A stretch of 64,000 nucleotides of DNA from Metellina segmentata (Eukaryota; Arthropoda; Arachnida; Araneae; Tetragnathidae), in contig OX375875.1 of the NCBI GenBank assembly GCA_947359465.1, positions 11,377,038-11,441,037 of the forward strand, in the 5' to 3' direction. The position numbers and the translations under genes were made by a program. The first letter of the stretch is position 1. Every line of letters begins with the position of its first letter. Under the pieces are notes generated by a model. The model was not told where the DNA came from. It saw only the letters and a list, made by a program, of their open reading frames with translations, and did no database searches. Of this stretch, positions 20,803 through 31,678 are shown piece after piece.

Positions 20803-20976
20803 AGTTTTTTTATTTGCGTAATATTTTTTATTACTGTTTATATGCATTTTTTATTAAAACATCCTACGTATCTAGAGGAAGCTGTGCATTTTATGATTCT
20901 TAACTGCTGTTTGAAGTTGTTCAAGGTAAATACAATAAATATGAAGAAATTGTTTTTAGAAATTATTCATTTCGAA

Positions 20977-21058
20977 GACGAGGTGGCCGAGTGGTTAAGG
21001 CGGTGGACTGCTAATCCATTGGGCTCTGCCCGCGTGGGTTCGAATCCCATCCTCGTCG
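20977..21058 (+). tRNA. tRNA-Ser(GCT), G27 group
   Basis: Only A27G; paralogue of 17104. Confidence 0.91.
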
Positions 21059-21236
21059 AATTTTTTTGTTTGCGTAATATTTTTTATTACTGTTTATAAG
21101 CATTTTTTATTAAAATCGACATCCTACGTATCTAGATTAGGCTGTGCGTGTAATGTTTCTTAACTGCTGTTTGAAATTGTTCAAGGTATATGCAATAAAT
21201 ATGAAGAAAAATGTTTTAGAAATTGGTCATTTCGAA

Positions 21237-21317
21237 GACGAGGTGGCAAGTGGTTAAGGCGATGGACTGCTAATCCATTGGGCTCTGCCCGCGTGGGTTC
21301 GAATCCCATCCACGTCG
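21237..21317 (+). tRNA. tRNA-Ser-like (GCT), delC group
   Basis: C loss, G13A, T77A; lacks the C70T of its paralogue 17364. Confidence 0.62.
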
Positions 21318-21495
21318 ACTTTTTTTGTTTGCGTAATATTTTTTATTACTGTTTATAAGAATTTTTTATTAAAACACGACATCCTACGTATCTAGAGCAA
21401 GCTGTGCGTGTAATGTTTCTTTACTGCTGTTTGAAATTGTTCAAGGTATATGCAATAAATATGAAATTTTTTTTTTAGAAATTAGTCGTTTCGAA

Positions 21496-21577
21496 GATGA
21501 GGTGGCCGAGTGGTTAAGGCGATGGACTGATAATCCATTGGGCTCCGCCCGCATGGGTTGGAATGCCATCCTCGTCG
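21496..21577 (+). tRNA. tRNA-Ser body, anticodon GAT, I group
   Basis: I-group changes but G rather than T at position 65. Confidence 0.72.
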
Positions 21578-21756
21578 AGTTTTTTTATTTGCGTAATATT
21601 TTTTACAACTGCTTATATGCATTTTTTATTAAAACAAAACATCCTACGTATCTAGAGCAAGCTGTGCATATAATGATTCTTAACTGCTGTTTGAAGTTGT
21701 TCAAGGTAAATGCAATAAATATGAAGTACATTTTTTTAGAAAATAGACATTTCGAA

Positions 21757-21838
21757 GACGAGGTGGCCGAGCGGTTTAGGCGATGGACTGCTAATCCATT
21801 GGGCTCTGCCGTCGTGGGTTCAAATCCCATTCTCGTCG
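21757..21838 (+). tRNA. tRNA-Ser(GCT), GT group, decayed
   Basis: T16C, A21T, C55G, G56T, G66A, C75T; paralogue of 17884. Confidence 0.65.
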
Positions 21839-22012
21839 AGGTTTTTTTTTTGCGTAATATTTTTTATTACTGTTTATATGCATTTTTTATTAAAACATCC
21901 TACGTATCTAGAGCAAGCTGTGCATTTTATGATTCTTAACTGCTGTTTGAAGTTGTTCAAGGTAAATACAATAAATATGAAGAAAATTTTTTTAGAAATT
22001 ATTCATTTCGGA

Positions 22013-22094
22013 GACGAGGTGGCCGAGTGGTTAAGGCGGTGGACTGCTAATCCATTGGGCTCTGCCCGCGTGGGTTCGAATCCCATCCTCGTCG
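22013..22094 (+). tRNA. tRNA-Ser(GCT), G27 group
   Basis: Only A27G. Confidence 0.92.
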
Positions 22095-22272
22095 AATTTT
22101 TTTGTTTGCGTAATATATTTTATTACTGTTTATAAGCATTTTTTATTAAAATCGACATCCTACGTATCTAGATTAGGCTGTGCGTGTAATGTTTCTTAAC
22201 TGCTGTTTGAAATTGTTCAAGGTATATGCAATAAATATGAAGAAAATTTTTTTAGGAATTAGTCATTTTGAA

Positions 22273-22354
22273 GATGAGGTGGCCGAGTGGTTAAGGCGAT
22301 GGACTGCTAATCCTTTGGGCTCTGCCCGCGTGGGTTCGAATCCCATCCTCGTCG
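22273..22354 (+). tRNA. tRNA-Ser(GCT), P group
   Basis: C3T, A42T. Confidence 0.82.
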
Positions 22355-22528
22355 AGTTTTTTTATTTGCGTAATATTTTTTATTACTGTTTATATGCATT
22401 TTTTAATAAAACATCCTACGTATCTAGAATAACCTGTGCATTTTATGATTCTTAACTGCTGTTTGAAGTTGTTCAAGTTAAATACAATAAATATGAAGAA
22501 ATTTTTTTTAGAAATTATTCATTTCGAA

Positions 22529-22610
22529 GACGAGGTGGCCGAGTGGTTAAGGCGGTGGACTGCTAATCCATTGGGCTCTGCCCGCGTGGGTTCGAATCCC
22601 ATCCTCGTCG
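22529..22610 (+). tRNA. tRNA-Ser(GCT), G27 group
   Basis: Only A27G. Confidence 0.92.
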
Positions 22611-22788
22611 AATTTTTTTGTTTGCGTAATATTTTTTATTACTGTTTATAAGCATTTTTTATTAAAATCGACATCCTACGTATCTAGATTAGGCTGTGCG
22701 TGTAATGTTTCTTAACTGCTGTTTGAAATTGTTCAAGGTATATGCAATAAATATGAAGAAAAATTTTTTAGAAATCATTCATTTCGAA

Positions 22789-22870
22789 GACGAGGTGACC
22801 GAGTGGTTAAGGCGATGGACTGCTAATCCATTGGGCTCTGCCCGCGTGGGTTCGAATCCCATCCTCGTCG
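22789..22870 (+). tRNA. tRNA-Ser(GCT), A10 group
   Basis: Only G10A; lacks the T74C of 716 and 11931. Confidence 0.85.
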
Positions 22871-23049
22871 AGTTTTTTTGTTTGCGTAATATTTTTTATT
22901 ACTGTTTATAAGCATTTTTTATTAAAACACGACATCCTACGTATCTAGAGCAAGCTGTGCGTGTAATGTTTCTTAACTGCTGTTTGAAATTGTTCAAGGT
23001 ATATGCAATAAATATGAAGAAATTTTTTTTAGAAATTGTTCATTTCGAA

Positions 23050-23130
23050 GACGAGGTGGCGAGTGGTTAAGGCGATGGACTGCTAATCCATTGGGCTCTG
23101 CCCGCGTGGGTTCGAATCCCATCCACGTCG
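23050..23130 (+). tRNA. tRNA-Ser-like (GCT), delC group
   Basis: C loss (CGAG version), T77A. Confidence 0.65.
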
Positions 23131-23308
23131 ACTTTTTTTGTTTGCGTAATATTTTTTATTACTGTTTATAAGAATTTTTTATTAAAACACGACATCCTAC
23201 GTATCTAGAGCAAGCTGTACGTGTAATGTTTCTTTACTGCTGTTTGAAATTGTTCAAGGTATATGCAATAAATATGAAATTTTTTTTTTAGAAATTAGTC
23301 GTTTCGAA

Positions 23309-23390
23309 GATGAGGTGGCCGAGTGGTTAAGGCGATGGACTGATAATCCATTGGGCTCCGCCCGCATGGGTTTGAATGCCATCCTCGTCG
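23309..23390 (+). tRNA. tRNA-Ser body, anticodon GAT, I group
   Basis: Standard I-group changes. Confidence 0.75.
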
Positions 23391-23569
23391 AGTTTTTTTA
23401 TTTGCGTAATATTTTTTACAACTGTTTATATGCATTTTTTATTAAAACAAAACATCCTACGTATCTAGAGCAAGCTGTGCATATAATGATTCTTAACTGC
23501 TGTTTGAAGTTGTTCAAGGTAAATGCAATAAATATGAAGTACATTTTTTTAGAAAATAGACATTTCGAA

Positions 23570-23652
23570 GACGAGGTGGCCGAGCGGTTAAGGCGATGGA
23601 CTGCTAATCCATTGGGATCTACCCGCGTGGGTTCGAAATCCCATCCTCGTAG
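23570..23652 (+). tRNA. tRNA-Ser-like (GCT), X group
   Basis: Standard X-group changes. Confidence 0.6.
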
Positions 23653-23826
23653 CGTTTTTTTATTTGCGTAATATTCTTTATTACTGTTTATATGCATTTT
23701 TTATAAAAACATCGTACGTATCTAGAGCAAGCTGTGCATTTTATGATTCTTAACTGCTGTTTGAAGTTGTTCAAGGTAAATACAATAAATATGAAGAAAA
23801 TTTTTTTAGAAATTATTCATTTCGGA

Positions 23827-23908
23827 GACGAGGTGGCCGAGTGGTTAAGGCGGTGGACTGCTAATCCATTGGGCTCTGCCCGCGTGGGTTCGAATCCCAT
23901 CCTCGTCG
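23827..23908 (+). tRNA. tRNA-Ser(GCT), G27 group
   Basis: Only A27G. Confidence 0.92.
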
Positions 23909-24086
23909 AATTTTTTTGTTTGCGTAATATATTTTATTACTGTTTATAAGCATTTTTTATTAAAATCGACATCCTACGTATCTAGATTAGGCTGTGCGTG
24001 TAATGTTTCTTAACTGCTGTTTGAAATTGTTCAAGGTATATGCAATAAATATGAAGAAAATTTTTTTAGGAATTAGTCATTTTGAA

Positions 24087-24168
24087 GATGAGGTGGCCGA
24101 GTGGTTAAGGCGATGGACTGCTAATCCTTTGGGCTCTGCCCGCGTGGGTTCGAATCCCATCCTCGTCG
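24087..24168 (+). tRNA. tRNA-Ser(GCT), P group
   Basis: C3T, A42T. Confidence 0.82.
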
Positions 24169-24342
24169 AGTTTTTTTATTTGCGTAATATTTTTTATTAC
24201 TGTTTATATGCATTTTTTATTAAAACATCCTACGTATCTAGAATAAGCTGTGCATTTTATGATTCTTAACTGCTGTTTGAAGTTGTTCAAGTTAAATACA
24301 ATAAATATGAAGAAATTTTTTTTAGAAATTATTCATTTCGAA

Positions 24343-24424
24343 GACGAGGTGGCCGAGTGGTTAAGGCGGTGGACTGCTAATCCATTGGGCTCTGCCCGCG
24401 TGGGTTCGAATCCCATCCTCGTCG
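24343..24424 (+). tRNA. tRNA-Ser(GCT), G27 group
   Basis: Only A27G. Confidence 0.92.
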
Positions 24425-24601
24425 AATTTTTTTGTTTGCGTAATATTTTTTATTACTGTTTATAAGCATTTTTTATTAAAATCGACATCCTACGTATCTA
24501 CATTAGGCTGTGCGTGTAATGTTTCTTAACTGCTGTTTGAAATTGTTCAAGGTATATGCAATAAATATGAAGAAAATTTTTTAGAAATCATTCATTTCGA
24601 A

Positions 24602-24683
24602 GACGAGGTGACCGAGTGGTTAAGGCGATGGACTGCTAATCCATTGGGCTCTGCCCGCGTGGGTTCGAATCCCATCCTCGTCG
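24602..24683 (+). tRNA. tRNA-Ser(GCT), A10 group
   Basis: Only G10A. Confidence 0.85.
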
Positions 24684-24862
24684 AGTTTTTTTGTTTGCGT
24701 AATATTTTTTATTACTGTTTATAAGCATTTTTTATTAAAACACGACATCCTACGTATCTAGAGCAAGCTGTGCGTGTAATGTTTCTTAACTGCTGTTTGA
24801 AATTGTTCAAGGTATATGCAATAAATATGAAGAAATTTTTTTTAGAAATTGTTCATTTCGAA

Positions 24863-24943
24863 GACGAGGTGGCGAGTGGTTAAGGCGATGGACTGCTAAT
24901 CCATTGGGCTCTGCCCGCGTGGGTTCGAATCCCATCCACGTCG
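24863..24943 (+). tRNA. tRNA-Ser-like (GCT), delC group
   Basis: C loss (CGAG version), T77A. Confidence 0.65.
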
Positions 24944-25121
24944 ACTTTTTTTGTTTGCGTAATATTTTTTATTACTGTTTATAAGAATTTTTTATTAAAA
25001 CACGACATCCTACGTATCTAGAGCAAGCTGTGCGTGTAATGTTTCTTTACTGCTGTTTGAAATTGTTCAAGGTATATGCAATAAATATGAAATTTTTTTT
25101 TTAGAAATTAGTCGTTTCGAA

Positions 25122-25204
25122 GATGAGGTGGCCGAGTGGTTAAGGCGATGGACTGATAATCCATTGGGATCTACCCGCGTGGGTTCGAAATCCCATCCTC
25201 GTAG
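25122..25204 (+). tRNA. tRNA-Ser body, anticodon GAT, I/X conversion mosaic, 83 nt
   Basis: 5' half is I type (C3T, GAT). The 3' half and about 10 bp beyond are X type (C48A, G52A, extra A, C81A). The spacer then returns to I type. This is the pattern of a short gene-conversion tract. Confidence 0.62.
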
Positions 25205-25383
25205 CGTTTTTTTATTTGCGTAATATTTTTTACAACTGTTTATATGCATTTTTTATTAAAACAAAACATCCTACGTATCTAGAGCAAGCTGTGCATATAA
25301 TGATTCTTAACTGCTGTTTGAAGTTGTTCAAGGTAAATGCAATAAATATGAAGTACATTTTTTTAGAAAATAGACATTTCGAA

Positions 25384-25466
25384 GACGAGGTGGCCGAGCG
25401 GTTAAGGCGATGGACTGCTAATCCATTGGGATCTACCCGCGTGGGTTCGAAATCCCATCCTCGTAG
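25384..25466 (+). tRNA. tRNA-Ser-like (GCT), X group
   Basis: Standard X-group changes. Confidence 0.6.
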
Positions 25467-25640
25467 CGTTTTTTTATTTGCGTAATATTCTTTATTACTG
25501 TTTATATGCATTTTTTATTAAAACATCGTACGTATCTAGAGCAAGCTGTGCATGTAATGATTCTTAACTGCTGTTTGAAGTTGTTCAAGGTAAATGCAAT
25601 AAATATGAAGTACATTTTTTTAGAAATTAGTCATTTCGAA

Positions 25641-25723
25641 GACGAGGTGGCCGAGCGTTTAAGGCGATAGACTGCTAATCCATTGGGATCTGCCCCGCGT
25701 GGGTTCGAATCCCATCCTCGTCG
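25641..25723 (+). tRNA. tRNA-Ser-like (GCT), W group, 83 nt
   Basis: T16C, G18T (loses a conserved D-loop G), G29A (A29xC41), C48A and an extra C in the variable arm. Confidence 0.62.
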
Positions 25724-25902
25724 ACTTTTTTTGTTTGCGTAATATTTTTTATTACTGTTTATAAGCATTTTTTATTAAAACACGACATCCTACGTATCTA
25801 GAGCAAGCTGTGCGTGTAATGTTTCTTAACTGCTGTTTGAAATTGTTCAAGGTATATGCAATAAATATGAAGAAAATGTTTTAAGAAAATAACCATTTTG
25901 AA

Positions 25903-25984
25903 GATGAGGGGGCCGAGTGGTTAAGGCGATGGACTGATAATCCATTGGTCTCTGCCCGCGTGGGTTCGAATCCCATCATCGTCG
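25903..25984 (+). tRNA. tRNA-Ser body, anticodon GAT, L group
   Basis: C35A with C3T, T8G, G47T and C76A (one acceptor mispair). Unlike the I and J groups it keeps a perfect B box and T-arm. T8G replaces the conserved U8 and touches the A box. Confidence 0.72.
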
Positions 25985-26158
25985 ATTTTTTTTATTTGCG
26001 TAATATTTTTTATTACTGTTTATATGCATTTTTTATTAAAACATCCTACGTATCTAGAGCAAGCTGTGAATGTAATGATTCTTAACTGCTGTTTGAAGTT
26101 GTTCAAGGTAAATGCAATAAATATCAAATAAATTTTTTTAGAAATTACTCATTTCGAA

Positions 26159-26240
26159 GACGAGGTGGCCGAGTGGTTAAGGCGATGGACTGCTAATCCA
26201 TTGGGCTCTGACCCCGTGGGTTCGAATCCCATCCTCGTCG
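26159..26240 (+). tRNA. tRNA-Ser(GCT), V group variant
   Basis: C53A and G56C. Confidence 0.82.
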
Positions 26241-26418
26241 ACTTTTTTTGTTTGCGTAATATTTTTTATTACTGTTTATAAGCATTTTTTATTAAAACAC
26301 GACATCCTACGTATCTAGAGCAAGCTGTGAGTATAATGTTTCTTAAGTGCTGTTTGAAATTGTTCAAGTTATATGCAATAAATATGAAATTTTTTTTTTA
26401 GAAATTAGTCGTTTCGAA

Positions 26419-26500
26419 GATGAGGTGGCCGAGTGGTTAAGGCGATGGACTGATAATCCATTGGGCTCTGCCCGCATGGGTTTGAATCCCATCCTCGACG
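26419..26500 (+). tRNA. tRNA-Ser body, anticodon GAT, J group
   Basis: Standard J-group changes. Confidence 0.75.
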
Positions 26501-26678
26501 AGTTTTTTATTTGCGTAATATTTTTTATAACTGTTTACATGCATTTTTTATTAAAACACGACATCCTACGTATCTAGAGCAAGCTGTGCGTGTAATGTTT
26601 CTTAACTGCTGTTTGAAATTGTTCAAGGTATATGCAATAAATATGAAGAAAATTTTTTAAGAAAATAGTCATTTTGAA

Positions 26679-26760
26679 GATGAGGTGGCCGAGTGGTTAA
26701 GGCGATGGACTGCTAATCCATTGGTCTCTGCCCGCGTGGGTTCGAATCCCATCATCGTCG
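26679..26760 (+). tRNA. tRNA-Ser(GCT), K group
   Basis: C3T, G47T, C76A. Confidence 0.75.
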
Positions 26761-26934
26761 ATTTTTTTTATTTGCGTAATATTTTTTATTACTGTTTATA
26801 TGCATTTTTTATTAAAACATCCTACGTATCTAGAGCAAGCTGTGAATGTAATGATTCTTAACTGCTGTTTGAAGTTGTTCAAGGTAAATGCAATAAATAT
26901 CAAATAAATTTTTTTAGAAATTACTCATTTCGAA

Positions 26935-27016
26935 GACGAGGTGGCCGAGTGGTTAAGTCGATGGACTGCTAATCCATTGGGCTCTGACCCCGTGGGTTCG
27001 AATCCCATCCTCGTCG
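26935..27016 (+). tRNA. tRNA-Ser(GCT), V group variant
   Basis: G24T (D-stem mispair), C53A, G56C. Confidence 0.75.
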
Positions 27017-27195
27017 ACTTTTTTTGTTTGCGTAATATTTTTTATTACTGTTTATAAGCATTTTTTATTAAAACACGACATCCTACGTATCTAGAGCAAG
27101 CTGTGAGTGTAATGTTTCTTAAGTGCTGTTTGAAATTGTTCAAGTTATATGCAATAAATATGAAGAAAATTTTTTAAGAAAATGGTCATTTTGAA

Positions 27196-27277
27196 GATGA
27201 GGTGGCCGAGTGGTTAAGGCGATGGACTACTAATCCATTGGTCTCTGCCCGCGTGGGTTCGAATCCCATCATCGTCG
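27196..27277 (+). tRNA. tRNA-Ser with anticodon ACT, K group
   Basis: G34A makes the anticodon ACT, still serine (AGU if A34 is unmodified, also AGC if it becomes inosine). Rest as K: C3T, G47T, C76A. The only ACT copy here. Confidence 0.72.
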
Positions 27278-27451
27278 ATTTTTTTTATTTGCGTAATATT
27301 TTTTATTACTGTTTATATGCATTTTTTATTAAAACATCCTACGTATCTAGAGCAAGCTGTGCATATAATGATTCTTAACTGCTGTTTGAAGTTGTTCAAG
27401 GTAAATGCAATAAATATGAAGTACATTTTTTTAGAAAATAGACATTTCGAA

Positions 27452-27534
27452 GACGAGGTGGCCGAGCGGTTAAGGCGATGGACTGCTAATCCATTGGGAT
27501 CTACCCGCGTGGGTTCGAAATCCCATCCTCGTAG
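27452..27534 (+). tRNA. tRNA-Ser-like (GCT), X group
   Basis: Standard X-group changes; paralogue of 25384. Confidence 0.6.
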
Positions 27535-27708
27535 CGTTTTTTTATTTGCGTAATATTCTTTATTACTGTTTATATGCATTTTTTATTAAAACATCGTACG
27601 TATCTAGAGCAAGCTGTGCATGTAATGATTCTTAACTGCTGTTTGAAGTTGTTCAAGGTAAATGCAATAAATATGAAGTACATTTTTTTAGAAATTAGTC
27701 ATTTCGAA

Positions 27709-27791
27709 GACGAGGTGGCCGAGCGTTTAAGGCGATAGACTGCTAATCCATTGGGATCTGCCCCGCGTGGGTTCGAATCCCATCCTCGTCG
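27709..27791 (+). tRNA. tRNA-Ser-like (GCT), W group
   Basis: T16C, G18T, G29A, C48A, extra C; paralogue of 25641. Confidence 0.62.
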
Positions 27792-27970
27792 ACTTTTTTT
27801 GTTTGCGTAATATTTTTTATTACTGTTTATAAGCATTTTTTATTAAAACACGACATCCTACGTACCTAGAGCAAGCTGTGCGTGTAATGTTTCTTAACTG
27901 CTGTTTGAAATTGTTCAAGGTATATGCAATAAATATGAAGAAAATGTTTTAAGAAAATAACCATTTTGAA

Positions 27971-28052
27971 GATGAGGGGGCCGAGTGGTTAAGGCGATGG
28001 ACTGATAATCCATTGGTCTCTGCCCGCGTGGGTTCGAATCCCATCATCGTCG
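27971..28052 (+). tRNA. tRNA-Ser body, anticodon GAT, L group
   Basis: Standard L-group changes; paralogue of 25903. Confidence 0.72.
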
Positions 28053-28226
28053 ATTTTTTTTATTTGCGTAATATTTTTTATTACTGTTTATATGCATTTT
28101 TTATTAAAACATCCTACGTATCTAGAGCAAGCTGTGAATGTAATGATTCTTAACTGCTGTTTGAAGTTGTTCAAGGTAAATGCAATAAATATCAAATAAA
28201 TTTTTTTAGAAATTACTCATTTCGAA

Positions 28227-28308
28227 GACGAGGTGGCCGAGTGGTTAAGGCGATGGACTGCTAATCCATTGGGCTCTGACCCCGTGGGTTCGAATCCCAT
28301 CCTCGTCG
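28227..28308 (+). tRNA. tRNA-Ser(GCT), V group variant
   Basis: C53A, G56C. Confidence 0.82.
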
Positions 28309-28486
28309 ACTTTTTTTGTTTGCGTAATATTTTTTATTACTGTTTATAAGCATTTTTTATTAAAACACGACATCCTACGTATCTAGAGCAAGCTGTGAGT
28401 ATAATGTTTCTTAAGTGCTGTTTGAAATTGTTCAAGTTATATGCAATAAATATGAAATTTTTTTTTTAGAAATTAGTCGTTTCGAA

Positions 28487-28568
28487 GATGAGGTGGCCGA
28501 GTGGTTAAGGCGATGGACTGATAATCCATTGGGCTCTGCCCGCATGGGTTTGAATCCCATCCTCGACG
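28487..28568 (+). tRNA. tRNA-Ser body, anticodon GAT, J group
   Basis: Standard J-group changes. Confidence 0.75.
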
Positions 28569-28746
28569 AGTTTTTTATTTGCGTAATATTTTTTATAACT
28601 GTTTACATGCATTTTTTATTAAAACACGACATCCTACGTATCTAGAGCAAGCTGTGCGTGTAATGTTTCTTAACTGCTGTTTGAAATTGTTCAAGGTATA
28701 TGCAATAAATATGAAGAAAATTTTTTAAGAAAATAGTCATTTTGAA

Positions 28747-28828
28747 GATGAGGTGGCCGAGTGGTTAAGGCGATGGACTGCTAATCCATTGGTCTCTGCC
28801 CGCGTGGGTTCGAATCCCATCATCGTCG
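28747..28828 (+). tRNA. tRNA-Ser(GCT), K group
   Basis: C3T, G47T, C76A. Confidence 0.75.
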
Positions 28829-29002
28829 ATTTTTTTTATTTGCGTAATATTTTTTATTACTGTTTATATGCATTTTTTATTAAAACATCCTACGTATCTA
28901 GAGCAAGCTGTGCATGTAATGATTCTTAACTGCTGTTTGAAGTTGTTCAAGGTAAATGCAATAAATATCAAGTAAATTTTTTTAGAAATTATTCATTTCG
29001 AA

Positions 29003-29084
29003 GACGAGGTGGCCGAGTGGTTAAGGCGATGGACTGCTAATCCATTGGGCTCTGCCCGCGTGGGTTCGAATCCCATCCTCGTCG
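29003..29084 (+). tRNA. tRNA-Ser(GCT), exact consensus
   Basis: Consensus body, but the upstream TATA-like site reads TAAATATC. Confidence 0.95.
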
Positions 29085-29263
29085 AGTTTTTTTATTTGCG
29101 TAATATTTTTTACAACTGTTTATATGCATTTTTTATTAAAACAAAACATCCTACGTATCTAGAGCAAGCTGTGCATATAATGATTCTTAACTGCTGTTTG
29201 AAGTTGTGCAAGGTAAATGCAATAAATATGAAGTACATTTTTTTAGAAAATAGACATTTCGAA

Positions 29264-29345
29264 GACGAGGTGGCCGAGCGGTTAAGGCGATGGACAGCTA
29301 ATCCATTGGGCTCTGCAGTCGTGGGTTCGAATCCCATCCTGGTCG
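29264..29345 (+). tRNA. tRNA-Ser-like (GCT), A33, GT variant
   Basis: T16C, T33A, C54A, C55G, G56T and C78G (G4xG78). Confidence 0.58.
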
Positions 29346-29519
29346 AGGTTTTTTTTTTGCGTAATATTTTTTATTACTGTTTATATGCATTTTTTATTAA
29401 AACATCCTACGTATCTAGAGCAAGCTGTGCATTTTATGATTCTTAACTGCTGTTTGAAGTTGTTCAAGGTAAATACAATAAATATGAAGAAAATTTTTTT
29501 AGAAATTATTCATTTCGGA

Positions 29520-29601
29520 GACGAGGTGGCCGAGTGGTTAAGGCGGTGGACTGCTAATCCATTGGGCCCTGCCCGCGTGGGTTCGAATCCCATCCTCGTC
29601 G
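29520..29601 (+). tRNA. tRNA-Ser(GCT), G27 group
   Basis: A27G and T49C in the variable loop. Confidence 0.9.
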
Positions 29602-29779
29602 AATTTTTTTGTTTGCGTAATATTTTTTATTACTGTTTATAAGCATTTTTTATTAAAATCGACATCCTACGTATCTAGATTAGGCTGTGCGTGTAATGTT
29701 TCTTAACTGCTGTTTGAAATTGTTCAAGGTATATGCAATGAATATGAAGAAATTTTTTTTAGAAATTGTTCATTTCGAA

Positions 29780-29860
29780 GACGAGGTGGCGAGTGGTTAA
29801 GGCGATGGACTGCTAATCCATTGGGCTCTGCCCGCGTGGGTTCGAATCCCATCCACGTCG
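29780..29860 (+). tRNA. tRNA-Ser-like (GCT), delC group
   Basis: C loss (CGAG version), T77A. Confidence 0.65.
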
Positions 29861-30038
29861 ACTTTTTTTGTTTGCGTAATATTTTTTATTACTGTTTATA
29901 AGAATTTTTTATTAAAACACGACATCCTACGTATCTAGAGCAAGCTGTGCGTGTAATGTTTCTTTACTGCTGTTTGAAATTGTTCAAGGTATATGCAATA
30001 AATATGAAATTTTTTTTTTAGAAATTAGTCGTTTCGAA

Positions 30039-30120
30039 GATGAGGTGGCCGAGTGGTTAAGGCGATGGACTGATAATCCATTGGGCTCCGCCCGCATGGG
30101 TTTGAATGCCATCCTCGTCG
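30039..30120 (+). tRNA. tRNA-Ser body, anticodon GAT, I group
   Basis: Standard I-group changes. Confidence 0.75.
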
Positions 30121-30299
30121 AGTTTTTTTATTTGCGTAATATTTTTTACAACTGTTTATATGCATTTTTTATTAAAACAAAACATCCTACGTATCTTGAG
30201 CAAGCTGTGCATATAATGATTCTTAACTGCTGTTTGAAGTTGTTCAAGGTAAATGCAATAAATATCAAGTAAATTTTTTTAGAAATTACTCATTTCGAA

Positions 30300-30381
30300 G
30301 ACGAGGTGGCCGAGTGGTTAAGGCGATGGACAGCTAATCCATTGGGCTGTGCCCGCGTGGGTTCGAATCACATCCTCGTCG
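30300..30381 (+). tRNA. tRNA-Ser-like (GCT), M group, A33
   Basis: T33A, C50G, C71A; the downstream T-run is split (GTTGTTTT). Confidence 0.62.
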
Positions 30382-30560
30382 AGTTGTTTTATTTGCGTAA
30401 TATTTTTTATAACTGTTTACATGCATTTTTTATTAAAACAAAACATCCTACGTATCTAGAGCAAGCTGTGCATGTAATGATTCTTAACTGCTGTTTGAAG
30501 TTGTTCAAGGTAAATGCAATAAATATGAAGTACATTTTTTTAGAAATTAGTCATTTCGAA

Positions 30561-30642
30561 GACGAGGTGGCCGAGCGGTTAAGGCGATGGACTGCTAATC
30601 CATTGGGCTCTGCCGTCGTGGGTTCGAATCCCATCCTCGTCG
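30561..30642 (+). tRNA. tRNA-Ser(GCT), GT group
   Basis: T16C, C55G, G56T. Confidence 0.78.
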
Positions 30643-30816
30643 AGGTTTTTTTTTTGCGTAATATTTTTTATTACTGTTTATATGCATTTTTTATTAAAAC
30701 ATCCTACGTATCTAGAGCAAGCTGTGCATTTTATGATTCTTAACTGCTGTTTGAAGTTGTTCAAGGTAAATACAATAAATATGAAGAAAATTTTTTTAGA
30801 AATTATTCATTTCGAA

Positions 30817-30898
30817 GACGAGGTGGCCGAGTGGTTAAGGCGGTGGACTGCTAATCCATTGGGCTCTGCCCGCGTTGGTTCGAATCCCATCCTCGTCG
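30817..30898 (+). tRNA. tRNA-Ser(GCT), G27 group
   Basis: A27G and G60T (T-stem mispair); terminator interrupted (TTTCTTT). Confidence 0.78.
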
Positions 30899-31076
30899 AA
30901 TTTCTTTGTTTGCGTAATATTTTTTATTACTGTCTATAAGCATTTTTTATTAAAATCGACATCCTACGTATCTAGATTAGGCTGTGCGTGTAATGTTTCT
31001 TAACTGCTGTTTGAAATTTTTCAAGGTATATGCAATAAATATGAAGAAAAATTTTTTAGAAATCATTCATTTCGAA

Positions 31077-31158
31077 GACGAGGTGACCGAGTGGTTAAGG
31101 CGATGGCCTGCTATTCCATTGGGCTCTGCCCGCGTGGGTTCGAATCCCATCCTCGTTG
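31077..31158 (+). tRNA. tRNA-Ser(GCT), A10 group, decayed
   Basis: G10A, A31C, A38T and C81T; the anticodon loop closing pair is lost. Confidence 0.65.
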
Positions 31159-31337
31159 AGTTTTGTTGTTTGCGTAATATTTTTTATTACTGTTTATAAG
31201 CATTTTTTATTAAAACACGACATCCTACGTATCTAGAGCAAGCTGTGCGTGTAATGTTTCTTAACTGCTGTTTGAAATTGTTCAAGGTATATGCAATAAA
31301 TATGAAGAAATTTTTTTTAGAAATTGATAATTTCGAA

Positions 31338-31418
31338 GACGAGGTGGCGAGTGGTTAAGGCGACGGACTGCTAATCCATTGGGCTCTGCCCGCGTGGGTT
31401 CGAATCCCATCCTCGTCG
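31338..31418 (+). tRNA. tRNA-Ser-like (GCT), delC group, intact acceptor
   Basis: C loss and T28C, but T77 is consensus, so only the D-arm is affected. Confidence 0.68.
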
Positions 31419-31596
31419 ACTTTTTTTGTTTGCGTAATATTTTTTATTACTGTTTATAAGAATTTTTTATTAAAACACGACATCCTACGTATCTAGAGCA
31501 AGCTGTGCGTGTAATGTTTCTTAACTGCTGATTGAAATTGTTCAAGGTATATGCAATAAATATGAAATTTTTTTTTTAGAAATTAGTCGTTTCGAA

Positions 31597-31678
31597 GATG
31601 AGGTGGCCGAGTGGTTAAGGCGATGGACTGATAATCCATTGGGCTCCGCCCGCATGGGTTTGAATGCCATCCTCGTCG
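31597..31678 (+). tRNA. tRNA-Ser body, anticodon GAT, I group
   Basis: Standard I-group changes. Confidence 0.75.

Larger units (their letters stand above)
19690..22610 (+). repeat. higher-order block 3 (copy B)
   Basis: Partner of 15817-18736. Confidence 0.92.
22273..23652 (+). repeat. higher-order block 4 (copy A)
   Basis: P, G27, A10, delC, I, X; repeated in the same order 1813-1814 bp downstream. Confidence 0.88.
24087..25466 (+). repeat. higher-order block 4 (copy B)
   Basis: Partner of 22273-23652. Its I unit (25122) has since received an X-type 3' half. Confidence 0.88.
25384..26760 (+). repeat. higher-order block 5 (copy A)
   Basis: X, W, L, V variant, J, K, all offset by exactly 2068 bp from 27452-28828. 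Confidence 0.92.
27452..28828 (+). repeat. higher-order block 5 (copy B)
   Basis: Partner of 25384-26760. Confidence 0.92.
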
